In this document: positions 31,747 through 38,479 of the stretch, piece after piece
How positions within the stretch are numbered: position 1 is the first letter of the stretch
How the letters are laid out: the number at the start of each line of letters is the position of its first letter
Assembly: GCF_900116855.1 (NCBI RefSeq)
Contig: NZ_UETD01000020.1
Span: 1-38,479 of the forward strand
Origin: Ruminococcus flavefaciens
GTDB lineage: Bacteria; Bacillota; Clostridia; Oscillospirales; Ruminococcaceae
Reading direction: 5' to 3'
Length of the DNA stretch: 38,479 bases
Translations under genes and position numbers: made by a program
The notes under the pieces: generated by a model
What the model was told of the DNA's origin: nothing
Seen by the model: only the letters and a program-made list of their open reading frames with translations
The model's database searches: none

Positions 31747-32067
31747 TTAATCTTTCCTTTCGTTATTTGATTGGGCATCAGCCCATGTGTATTCCGTGAG
31801 CTTCCTTGCGCTCACGTTCTTCTGCGAGTGCCTTGCGGTCAGCCTGTCCATGTTCGCAAGTGTAGCTATCTGATTGAGGTTTCGTCCTATAGCTTTCTGC
31901 TGCCGGACTATCTCATCGATGCCGTTGGCGACAACGATTTTCTTGCCGAGAGCGCACCGCATTACGAAGTCGTTGAGCTTCAATCCGTGCCTCTTTGCTA
32001 ACTCATGTACACGCCTGCTTTCTTCCTCTGTGCAGCGTATTGCTATGGTTGTGTTTCTCCGTCTCAT
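31747..32067 (-). pseudogene. mobC fused by deletion to the out-of-frame relaxase 3' end
   Basis: The first 72 residues are MobC (RTTIAIRC-type ribbon-helix-helix, then KAIGRNLNQIATLAN), clearly homologous to the protein at 1904-2215. From about residue 73 on the frame reads relaxase 3'-end DNA in a wrong frame; the resulting peptide (SARKLTEYTW) equals the out-of-frame product of 570-634 in element 1. An internal deletion has joined mobC to the relaxase tail, removing the MobC C-terminus, almost the whole relaxase and the nested gene. The 106-residue product keeps the DNA-binding head, so it could still bind the element's DNA; activity in mobilization is unlikely. Confidence 0.8.
31778..31855 (-). 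pseudogene. Relaxase C-terminal remnant
   Basis: Read in the relaxase frame, this stretch codes for DRKALAEERERKEAHGIHMG and stop, against DSKALAEERERKEAHGIHMG at the end of the relaxase at 570. The deletion junction lies near 31850-31865, where mobC homology ends. Confidence 0.8.
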
Positions 32068-32314
32068 AGAATCCCTCCTTTTCTTCCGTTTTGTAAAATG
32101 TTTCAGTGTGCCGACAATTGTACTTCCTGTCCGTAGGGACTATGCGGAGGCACAATTGGGAGCGGCGGCTCGCCGTAAGTGGGTTTGGGCTTCTGCCCGA
32201 CAAGCAAGGCGGCAGGCGGAATGCCAGCAGCTATGCTTGCCTTCCCAGAAGGGAAGATTATTCTCGGGGTACCGCCACTTTTCTCCCTCTGCCGATAGTA
32301 TCTGTGCGGTATCG

Positions 32315-32741
32315 CCACACACGCTCCACGTTGCGTCACAATCGCTTTTGTGGGCATAGGTGGGATGACTACCCGATTTGTGTATCGGCGGCAAAAACGG
32401 GCGTTTTGCGTGTGACAGTAACTCAGCCGTGACAGTAAAACTACCGACACGGAAACTTACCGACACGCTCCGCAGATGAAGCTATATAGAGCTTTGTGAG
32501 CTGTCAGGTAACGCCTGCGTGACGGTAACGTTTCTACCGTCACTACCGACACGCTTTATTAGCAGAGAGATGACTGCCTCCATATATATACCGATGGGAG
32601 AAGGCAAAAACGAAGATTTCAATAAACCAGAAGCAATTATTTGTATAGATGCACAAGCGGTGTAATGGGAAACATATATTCGATTGGTAATAGTTGCCAA
32701 CAAAGAAAACTCCCCACAGCAATTACTGTGGGGAGAGGTTT
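32315..32741. repeat. Conserved 0.43 kb non-coding block, copy 2
   Basis: Second copy of the block at 2376-2804, with the same order of motifs: CACGTTGCG, ACTACCCGATTT, the GTGACAGTAA / CTACCGACACG / TACCGTCAC cluster (about 32412-32553) and the terminal hairpin at 32710-32735. Conservation without a gene and despite loss of the relaxase implies a role in cis, such as origin of transfer or replication. Confidence 0.6.
32710..32735 (-). terminator. Hairpin at the edge of the conserved block
   Basis: The same 10-bp stem and loop as at 2773-2798. No sigma-like gene stands next to it here, so it may now only insulate the mobilization side from the cargo. Confidence 0.5.
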
Positions 32742-33062
32742 GCTTCATCAATAATATAAAAAAAATATATATCCATTTCACGCAGATACGTTGATTTCAG
32801 CCTGTGAGATGTGATAAAATATATATGCTGCAATGCAGCGTATACGCAATACCTCTACTCAGTTACAGTAACATCTTCACTTTATTCTTTCTACTGTTTT
32901 TTATCATTCATTCCGCTCTTTCGACTTCACGGTATTGTCTATTTTTTTATCCGAAAGGAGGCAGACTTAAACTACCATTCTTTGCTGCAAAAACTATAAT
33001 AAAAATGATATCTGTATTTTACGCAGCATAAAACAGCATGATATCGGGAAATCGGAGGAAAA
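32742..33062 (+). other. AT-rich leader region of cargo 2
   Basis: The 320 bases between the conserved block and the cargo gene hold a possible promoter, TTGATT (32791) and TAAAAT (32815) with 18-base spacing, and a GAAAGGAGG-like sequence at 32953 not followed by a start codon at usual distance. A 75-codon frame crosses it but looks random. The cargo ribosome site CGGAGGAAAA is at the end. Confidence 0.45.
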
Positions 33063-36000
33063 ATGTTTAAGAAATTATTATCAGCAGTACTTTCAGCAGC
33101 TACCGCAGTAAGCTTCATCCCGCAGATACCTGCAAAGGCAGAGGAGGCAGTCCGCTACCCTTACGTTATGTTTGCAGGCTCAGCTGATGAGGGAGCTATT
33201 ACCATCAACTCAAACAATGTCTGCATCAACGGCAGTATTGCAACAAACGGAACTATATCCACAACGGCTCAGAACTTTAACGTAAACGGTTCAAGAACCG
33301 AAAATGCTCAGGAAACTATGAAGTTCTTCTTCGATAAGATCGACAGCAGATACTTTACTTCTCATGTTGACACCTATTTTGAGGACTATTTTCTTGAGGA
33401 CACAAACATCAATGTAAACATACCTATAGAGGCAGAAGGTGATATAGGTCTTACAGGAAATATCAATATCACCAGCGGCATTAAGGCACTTAATGATGTT
33501 GTTCTCAGCGGAAACGTAGAGAACTCTCAGGACTCTGTTATATGTGCCGAAACAGGTGATATTATAATAGATACGGACAACGTCAATCTTAACGGACTTG
33601 TCTATGCACCAAACGGCTGTGTAAATATCACTGCACAGAATCTGAATATCAACAGTGTTATTATCATTGCCGATACTATAACTATAACCTGTCCCAATCT
33701 CAATGCAAATTATAACTCTCAGATGGCAGAGTTCATCGGCAATGGATCTGAGCCGATAAACAACGATGATATTGAGATAGCGGCTTACGGTGAATACGAA
33801 GAAGAAACAGAAGCTTTCAATGTATACTGGAACACAACAGTACCCGACGGAAGCTTTGATATACAGGCGTCAGACGACGGCGAGAACTACACCTCAATAG
33901 GAACTGTAAATAACACTGACTCCTTTGAAATTTCATTCACTGAGCCCTTTGAAAAGAAGTACATAAAAGTCATTGAAACTGCAAACAGCGGCAAGATCGC
34001 AGAGTCGGTTCCATTTGTAGTCATAAGCACTGAAGACGACTACGATATCGAAGTTCTTGACAGTGATGAAGACGGACTTCCCGACATATATGAACTGAAG
34101 ATAGGTACCGATCCCTACGATCAGGATACAGACGACGACGGTCTGACAGACTATCAGGAATATGTCTACACTCAGACTGATCCTCTTGTTTATGATTCAG
34201 TAACAGAGGGAGTTTCCGACGCTGACATTGATACCGACGAGGACGGCCTCAGCAATATAGACGAATTCACAAGGGAAACCTATCCGTGGACTACCGACAC
34301 AGATCAGGACGGTCTCAGCGACTATGACGAGATCTATGTATACGGAACAGATCCGCTTGTAGCTGATAGTGACGAGGACGGTGTTGATGACGGTTCAGAG
34401 GTAAAGTTGGGACTTGACCCAAATGATCCTGCAACAAACGGTGTGCCCGACGGAGAATACGTTATCCCTCAGACCATAGTTGCCGATAGCAGTATCCTTT
34501 CAACTGTAAATACAACTGAAAGCCCCTATGAACTCTCAATCGACATAAAGACCAACGGTGATGCAGAAAAGGAACTCACTGTTGACGAAAGTGGTTATTC
34601 GGCTGCTATCGAAAACGACGCTATGATAGGAGCAAGTTTCGATGTGGAGATAACAGATACTTGCAATCCTGAGGAAATAGTGTTAAAATATGACATAAAG
34701 GAAGGCTATACCCAAAACACCCTGAATAAATTCTCAAGCCTTGAGGAGTTTCAAGGCATAAAGCGTCTCAACGTGTTCAGATTTGATGAGGATGAGAGAA
34801 TGCTTCTTCCTGTTGAGACCGAGTACGACGTTAAGAATAACAAGCTCTGTGCAGCAGTAAATGAAACAGGCACATACTGCCTCATGGATATGGAGATATG
34901 GCTTGATAACCTTGATGTGGAAATGCCTGCCGAGAATAATGTTCCTGCACCTAAGGCGGCACCCAAAGCCGCTTCTAAAGCGCCTTCAGTTCCAACATCT
35001 AAATGGGAACCGGAATATGTAAATGCGCCTATTGATTTAGTATTCTTTATTCAGAATGAAGACAGCACTATTCAGAATGAAGACAGCACTAATGAGCGTG
35101 AACTTTATTTTGAATCTGAGAAAAATCTAATCAAACAATTATCGTTATATGTTTTTTCAAAAAACAGCAACGTCAGAGTATATATCATACCATACGATTC
35201 TACATACGCATCGCTTCTCTTGACAAATAAAGGAACTGCATTCAGCTCAGACTATATGACCTTGAATAATACTTTAAATAATTTGAAGTATATAACTCCG
35301 GGACAAGGCGGAAGTAGAAAAGAAGTATCTTATTATATAAGAAATACTTTATCATTACGAGATGATTCTGATAAGTTTATCTTTCACTTGATAAACAGCA
35401 GCACAGTTGGAAAACTGGATGAAGATATAGCCGCAATTGAATATGCATACAGCCATCAAATTAATTATTCTCAGATCACTCCGGTAGAAAATTACTTTAC
35501 ATATACAGATTTAATGCACCAAACAATTACAGCCAGAGATGGTCTGGATCTGATACTTGCTGATGACAATTATGAAACTATAAGGCAGCATATTGAAGGA
35601 CATCTGTCAGCGCCGCGCCCTGTATATGATATTATCGTTCCGACAAAATGGAAGAAAATATCGCTTAAAGGTGAGCTTATTCCCAATGGAACAACAAACT
35701 CCGATACAGACGCTCTTACTGACTGGGAGGAGATCGATGAAGGAAAAATAAAAGTAAATTCTGATAATAGTATAGAGCTTCCTGTTTTCTGCATGGCTGA
35801 TTTAGTAGGACACCTTACAAAATTCAATCAGAACGGCGATTATAACTTCCTTGTAAACGATTTTGCTCCGAGATACTATTTGCCTATCCTCTCCGATCCT
35901 ACCGATGAGGACACGGATGATGATAAAATACCTGATGGTTATGATTCTGATATGAAAATGCCTGACGATTGGTACGCCTTTAGTGATCCAAACCCACTAA

Positions 36001-36866
36001 AATCAGATATAAATGAAACTGTGCTTGAGCATGATTTCTTTTCAGTGGACTATGAATTTAAAGAAGGTGCACAAGAAGACTGGAGCCTGGCAAATAATAA
36101 TAATCATGCATCATATGGAGGATATCAAGGTTGGTTTGGAACCTATGGAATATATGAGAATCAAAAGATTTTTGGCTCAGGATTTCCGTTTGGTCATATC
36201 ACAGGACACGACGTTCGTAGTGAAGGTTGTGGTCTGATAGCAGTTGCCGATATGTTTTATTACTTGTTGCTACAGCGTAATATTATAGATGGTTCCGTCA
36301 ATCAGAATAATCGATACTCTCATTTGTCATTTGATCAATATACTGATTATGTAAAAAATCTTTCACAAGGAGTTGTATTTTTTCCTATAATTGGCGGTAC
36401 TGTATCAGCATATATATCAGGTAATCTTTCTCAATCAATTGATAAAATACAAAAAGCTTTCGAACTCAACTTGGATTCAAATTGGTGTATAAGTACTGAT
36501 AAGAATACTTGTTTGAAGAGGATCAAAGGAATGCTCAATAATGATATTCCTGTTATATATTCTTGTTGTGTTTCTGAAGATAATGCATTACAGCTATATT
36601 GTTTTCATAATGATTATGATATAGTCTATAATACAATCGAATACAAAGATCAGGACGGAAATAACAAAGAAGTATATCCTGTTAAAAACCATTATATGGT
36701 TGCAACAGGTGTAATTGAATTCAGTGATGATGTTGAAAATATCATTGGTAGGAAAGCAATGATAAAAACAGCAACATACGGAAAAATGTACTATGTTGAT
36801 TTTGATGAATACAGCGAAAATCTTTCTGTTGTAACTAATATATTCAATATCGAAAGGAGTAAATAA
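33063..36866 (+). CDS. Large secreted protein with TT3-type repeats and C-terminal cysteine-peptidase-like domain (cargo 2)
   Basis: A 1267-residue protein with signal peptide (about 1-27). Residues 30-225 are Asn-rich repeating strands (NSNNVCINGSI, TAQNFNVNGS, DTDNVNLNGLVYAPNGCV) suggesting a beta-helix. Residues 330-455 hold calcium-type repeats (DTDDDGLTDYQE, DTDQDGLSDYDE). Residues 470-620 match cargo 1. A vWA-like region (from about 655) has lost its metal motif (FFIQNEDST). More DxDxD motifs occur near 945. The last 220 residues include GHDVRSEGCGLIAVADM with Cys1056 and NHYMVATG with His1210, the Cys/His layout of C39/papain-like peptidases. GC content falls noticeably from about 35 kb on. 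It is coupled to the lipoprotein gene. Likely a modular surface or released effector; target unknown. Confidence 0.8.
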   Translation: MFKKLLSAVLSAATAVSFIPQIPAKAEEAVRYPYVMFAGSADEGAITINSNNVCINGSIATNGTISTTAQNFNVNGSRTENAQETMKFFFDKIDSRYFTSHVDTYFEDYFLEDTNINVNIPIEAEGDIGLTGNINITSGIKALNDVVLSGNVENSQDSVICAETGDIIIDTDNVNLNGLVYAPNGCVNITAQNLNINSVIIIADTITITCPNLNANYNSQMAEFIGNGSEPINNDDIEIAAYGEYEEETEAFNVYWNTTVPDGSFDIQASDDGENYTSIGTVNNTDSFEISFTEPFEKKYIKVIETANSGKIAESVPFVVISTEDDYDIEVLDSDEDGLPDIYELKIGTDPYDQDTDDDGLTDYQEYVYTQTDPLVYDSVTEGVSDADIDTDEDGLSNIDEFTRETYPWTTDTDQDGLSDYDEIYVYGTDPLVADSDEDGVDDGSEVKLGLDPNDPATNGVPDGEYVIPQTIVADSSILSTVNTTESPYELSIDIKTNGDAEKELTVDESGYSAAIENDAMIGASFDVEITDTCNPEEIVLKYDIKEGYTQNTLNKFSSLEEFQGIKRLNVFRFDEDERMLLPVETEYDVKNNKLCAAVNETGTYCLMDMEIWLDNLDVEMPAENNVPAPKAAPKAASKAPSVPTSKWEPEYVNAPIDLVFFIQNEDSTIQNEDSTNERELYFESEKNLIKQLSLYVFSKNSNVRVYIIPYDSTYASLLLTNKGTAFSSDYMTLNNTLNNLKYITPGQGGSRKEVSYYIRNTLSLRDDSDKFIFHLINSSTVGKLDEDIAAIEYAYSHQINYSQITPVENYFTYTDLMHQTITARDGLDLILADDNYETIRQHIEGHLSAPRPVYDIIVPTKWKKISLKGELIPNGTTNSDTDALTDWEEIDEGKIKVNSDNSIELPVFCMADLVGHLTKFNQNGDYNFLVNDFAPRYYLPILSDPTDEDTDDDKIPDGYDSDMKMPDDWYAFSDPNPLKSDINETVLEHDFFSVDYEFKEGAQEDWSLANNNNHASYGGYQGWFGTYGIYENQKIFGSGFPFGHITGHDVRSEGCGLIAVADMFYYLLLQRNIIDGSVNQNNRYSHLSFDQYTDYVKNLSQGVVFFPIIGGTVSAYISGNLSQSIDKIQKAFELNLDSNWCISTDKNTCLKRIKGMLNNDIPVIYSCCVSEDNALQLYCFHNDYDIVYNTIEYKDQDGNNKEVYPVKNHYMVATGVIEFSDDVENIIGRKAMIKTATYGKMYYVDFDEYSENLSVVTNIFNIERSK

Positions 36867-37517
36867 ATGAAAAAAGCTCTAAATATAGTTGCCCCCATAC
36901 TAACAGTAATTGTTCTTATCTTAGGATGCTCCTGTGCCAATAAAAATGATTCTTGCCCTGATTATTGTAAGGATATATACAAATCGCTTACAAAAACCAC
37001 AGGACTGTTCAGATGTTCTCACATAAAATATGATGAACAAGATGACAGTGTCCATTTTTATTTTGAAGCGAATAAAGATGCGGAATATAGTAAAGAAACT
37101 GAGACAGATGATGTTATTAAAAAAAGAAAAATCATAACTAATTATTTATACAAAAATCCTAAAAATGAATTGTCGTCCAAACATATAATCTTGCTTTTTT
37201 CGCGATTTCCTGGCGATTCTTTTAATCTAAACAACTTTAATGAGAAAAAAGAAGGATTATATAATGACTTTCCATTCTGCTATGATGTAACTGTCAATGC
37301 TTCAAATTATGAGAGCTTTATTAATGTTTTTTCACTGAGTATAAAGATAGAATCTTCTGAGGAACTAAAAATACTTGAAAAATTTGAACGACTGGAATAT
37401 TTAAAACTTTATGGACCTGAAATATCCGATGATGAAAGGGAATATCTCAGGACCACTCTTCCCGATTGTGAAATATATTATAATGGCAAGCTTATCAATA
37501 AAAGGGTAGGATCATAG
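36867..37517 (+). CDS. Lipoprotein coupled to cargo 2 (candidate immunity/partner)
   Basis: A 216-residue protein with a lipoprotein signal peptide (VIVLILGCSC, lipid Cys at about 21). The mature part is hydrophilic and mixed, with a C-terminal FERLEYLKLYGPEISDDE segment that looks like a short leucine-rich or ferredoxin-like unit. I recognise no family. The ATG follows the cargo 2 stop with no spacer, and its ribosome site (AAAGGAG) lies inside the end of the cargo gene, so translation is tightly coupled. It is as AT-rich as the C-terminal part of cargo 2, suggesting that tail and lipoprotein moved together. An outward-facing lipoprotein would suit protection against a peptidase acting at the cell surface; that is inference. 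Confidence 0.7.
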   Translation: MKKALNIVAPILTVIVLILGCSCANKNDSCPDYCKDIYKSLTKTTGLFRCSHIKYDEQDDSVHFYFEANKDAEYSKETETDDVIKKRKIITNYLYKNPKNELSSKHIILLFSRFPGDSFNLNNFNEKKEGLYNDFPFCYDVTVNASNYESFINVFSLSIKIESSEELKILEKFERLEYLKLYGPEISDDEREYLRTTLPDCEIYYNGKLINKRVGS

Positions 37518-37637
37518 AATAGTTAATGGAATAATACATCATATATCAAGTTTTTAACCAGTGGAAGTATACAACAACTTATAAAGGATACAAAATAATA
37601 TTCTTTCTATCCTTTTTCTTTAGTAGCGTGCTCCTCA

Positions 37638-37660
37638 GCCACTTGTTTGCCACATATTAT
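37638..37660. promoter_or_regulatory. Integrase arm-type repeats, right end of element 2
   Basis: GCCACTTG-TTT-GCCACATATTA matches GGCACTTG-TTT-GGCACTTATTA at 37865-37886 nearly base for base. Both have two half-sites 11 bases apart and flank the attachment repeat, as arm sites would. Confidence 0.6.
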
Positions 37661-37772
37661 TACTGAAAACTGCTTGAAATCACTAAAAACCACTCGAAAT
37701 CAAGCCCTTAAATCAGGCTGTTTTTCGGTGAATTTTGCACAATACTCAAAACTGGCAGAAGCCTTTCGGTCA

Positions 37773-37850
37773 GTTCAATTCCCGTACGGGTCACCATTTA
37801 GCAATCCCACAGATGGCTTAAAATAGCCGTTTGTGGGTTTTCTTTTTTCT
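37773..37850 (+). repeat. Right attachment repeat of element 2, shared with element 3
   Basis: A 78-bp copy of 29930-30007 with two changes (C to T). It has only the last 24 bases of tRNA-Glu and the tRNA terminator hairpin, so it is not a tRNA gene. It marks the junction between two tandem elements. Confidence 0.9.
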
Positions 37851-37908
37851 AAAAATCAGGCTTTGGCACTTGTTTGGCACTTATTATCTTTTAACTATTA
37901 ATTTGGGT

Positions 37909-37937
37909 ATCCGCAGAGCTTTCGCTCTGCGGTACTT
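37909..37937 (+). terminator. Hairpin beside the integrase of element 3
   Basis: CCGCAGAGC pairs with GCTCTGCGG across a short loop, followed by TACTTTTTTG on the plus strand. It would stop transcripts running from element 2 into the integrase end. Confidence 0.6.
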
Positions 37938-37943
37938 TTTTGC

Positions 37944-38479
37944 TCATAATGCCAGTGCCTGCTGTTCAGTCTCGGCTTCGGTATCGTCCTCGGCAGGACT
38001 TTCTTCCTCTGTGCCTATATCGTTTGTGAAACTCAGCGCATTGCTTATCGCATCACAGTTGCGAGCCTTAGCTTCCTGAAACATATGAGAATACAGATTC
38101 AAGGTAGTTCCTACGACGCTGTGTCCCATGTCCGAGGATACCGCTACTACATCTACGCCCTCAAATATAAGCAGACTTGCATGGAGATGTCGCAGTGAAT
38201 GGATATTCTTGAACGGCACTCCGATACGCTCACAGTAGCCTTTAAGCCACTCAAACGGTGTCTGCGGATTCATCGGTGCTCCGTTCCATTTGGTGAACAG
38301 TCTGTCATGGTCTTCCCACTTGGTGCCAAGCTGCTTGGCTTCCGTGTCCTGTTCCGCCTTGAACTGCCTGAGCAAGTTCATTATAGAGACAGGCATCTTG
38401 GACACTCGCTTCGACTTTCTCGTTTTCGTAGTGTCGGTATAAATGCCCTTCTCAGCAGTATACTGTGATGTTCGGCGGA
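37944..38479 (-). CDS. int: Tyrosine integrase of element 3 (5' part outside window)
   Basis: The C-terminal 177 residues of an integrase are present; the frame is open to the right edge and starts there with RRTSQYTAEKGIYTDTTK. The catalytic motifs HSLRHLHASLL and MGHSVVGTTLNLYSHM are intact. The protein is closely similar to the integrase at 30120-31391 (long identical stretches such as DRLFTKWNG and PMNPQTP) but differs in the acidic tail, so the two are diverged relatives, not a recent duplicate. Shared specificity explains the tandem insertion at tRNA-Glu. Confidence 0.95.
   Translation of the reverse strand, partial: RRTSQYTAEKGIYTDTTKTRKSKRVSKMPVSIMNLLRQFKAEQDTEAKQLGTKWEDHDRLFTKWNGAPMNPQTPFEWLKGYCERIGVPFKNIHSLRHLHASLLIFEGVDVVAVSSDMGHSVVGTTLNLYSHMFQEAKARNCDAISNALSFTNDIGTEEESPAEDDTEAETEQQALAL

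Larger units (their letters stand above)
29930..37850. mobile_element. Integrative element 2 at tRNA-Glu
   Basis: The region is bounded by 78-bp direct repeats (29930-30007 and 37773-37850) that differ at two positions and consist of the tRNA-Glu 3' end plus the tRNA terminator. Inside are a tyrosine integrase next to the left repeat, an excisionase, a broken mobilization region, the conserved non-coding block, and the cargo pair. One unit is 7843 bp. It has no relaxase of its own, so any transfer would need a relative such as element 1 or 3 in trans. Confidence 0.9.
37773..38479. mobile_element. Integrative element 3, left end (continues beyond window)
   Basis: Behind the shared attachment repeat come arm-type repeats (37865-37886) and an integrase gene in the same orientation as in element 2. 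The remainder lies to the right of the window. Confidence 0.85.

Noticed and set aside
32804..33031. A 75-codon frame before cargo 2
   Set aside because: It has no ribosome site, a random-looking Phe/Leu/Ser-rich product typical of AT-rich DNA, and no counterpart in element 1.
37773..37850. A second tRNA-Glu gene
   Set aside because: Only the last 24 bases of the tRNA are present; acceptor 5' strand, D arm and anticodon arm are missing. It is an attachment repeat.

Overview
The window reads as a chromosomal segment of a Ruminococcus-like member of the Clostridia (Oscillospiraceae). The basis is a dockerin-type secreted protein, Firmicutes-style ABC sugar permeases without their own ATPase, a BspA-type leucine-rich-repeat protein, spoVAD/spoVAE, A+G-rich Shine-Dalgarno sites and many sigma-A promoters of the TTGACA-17-TATAAT type. 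No species name can be fixed from the sequence alone.

Three copies or parts of one family of small integrative elements frame the window. Element 1 (1 to about 7.25 kb, cut by the left edge) has, on the minus strand, an excisionase start, a DUF6809-type gene, a MOB-P relaxase with a second gene nested in another frame, mobC and a 0.43 kb non-coding block. On the plus strand it carries a cargo of one large secreted protein (dockerin, calcium-type repeats, vWA domain, unassigned C-terminus) and one membrane protein. Element 2 (29930-37850) is complete and bounded by 78-bp direct repeats of the 3' end of a tRNA-Glu gene and its terminator. It carries integrase, excisionase, a mobC/relaxase fusion left by an internal deletion, the same 0.43 kb block, and a cargo of a 1267-residue secreted protein ending in a cysteine-peptidase-like domain plus a lipoprotein. 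Element 3 starts at the shared right repeat, and its integrase runs off the right edge, so elements 2 and 3 sit in tandem. The cargo pairs look like polymorphic effector/partner (possibly toxin/immunity) modules with a conserved front and an exchanged tail.

Between the elements lies about 22 kb of more GC-rich, host-like DNA. 7.57-9.53 kb holds a two-component system, divergent from a 9.67-14.96 kb operon (propeller-type binding lipoprotein, two CUT1-type permeases, a HlyD-like adaptor). Four TTAGAG repeats spaced exactly 11 bp lie in the shared promoter region and are probably the response-regulator site. 15.88-21.45 kb is a five-gene minus-strand operon: LRR protein, Ser/Thr kinase with zinc ribbon, TerY-like vWA protein, PP2C phosphatase, and a protein joining a degenerate cytidine-deaminase-like domain to a GYPQQQ-rich tail. 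It resembles the TerY-P phosphorylation triad with two additions.

21.69-24.25 kb is a binding lipoprotein plus membrane protein with a degenerate GGDEF domain, preceded by a 0.1 kb leader that can fold into a three-way junction ending at the ribosome binding site. Then come a small unknown gene, a DivIVA-like coiled-coil protein, an [FeFe]-hydrogenase-like protein with an MCP-like coiled-coil tail, a 28-bp inverted repeat, spoVAD-spoVAE behind a sigma-G-like promoter, and the tRNA-Met/tRNA-Glu pair that is the target of element 2.
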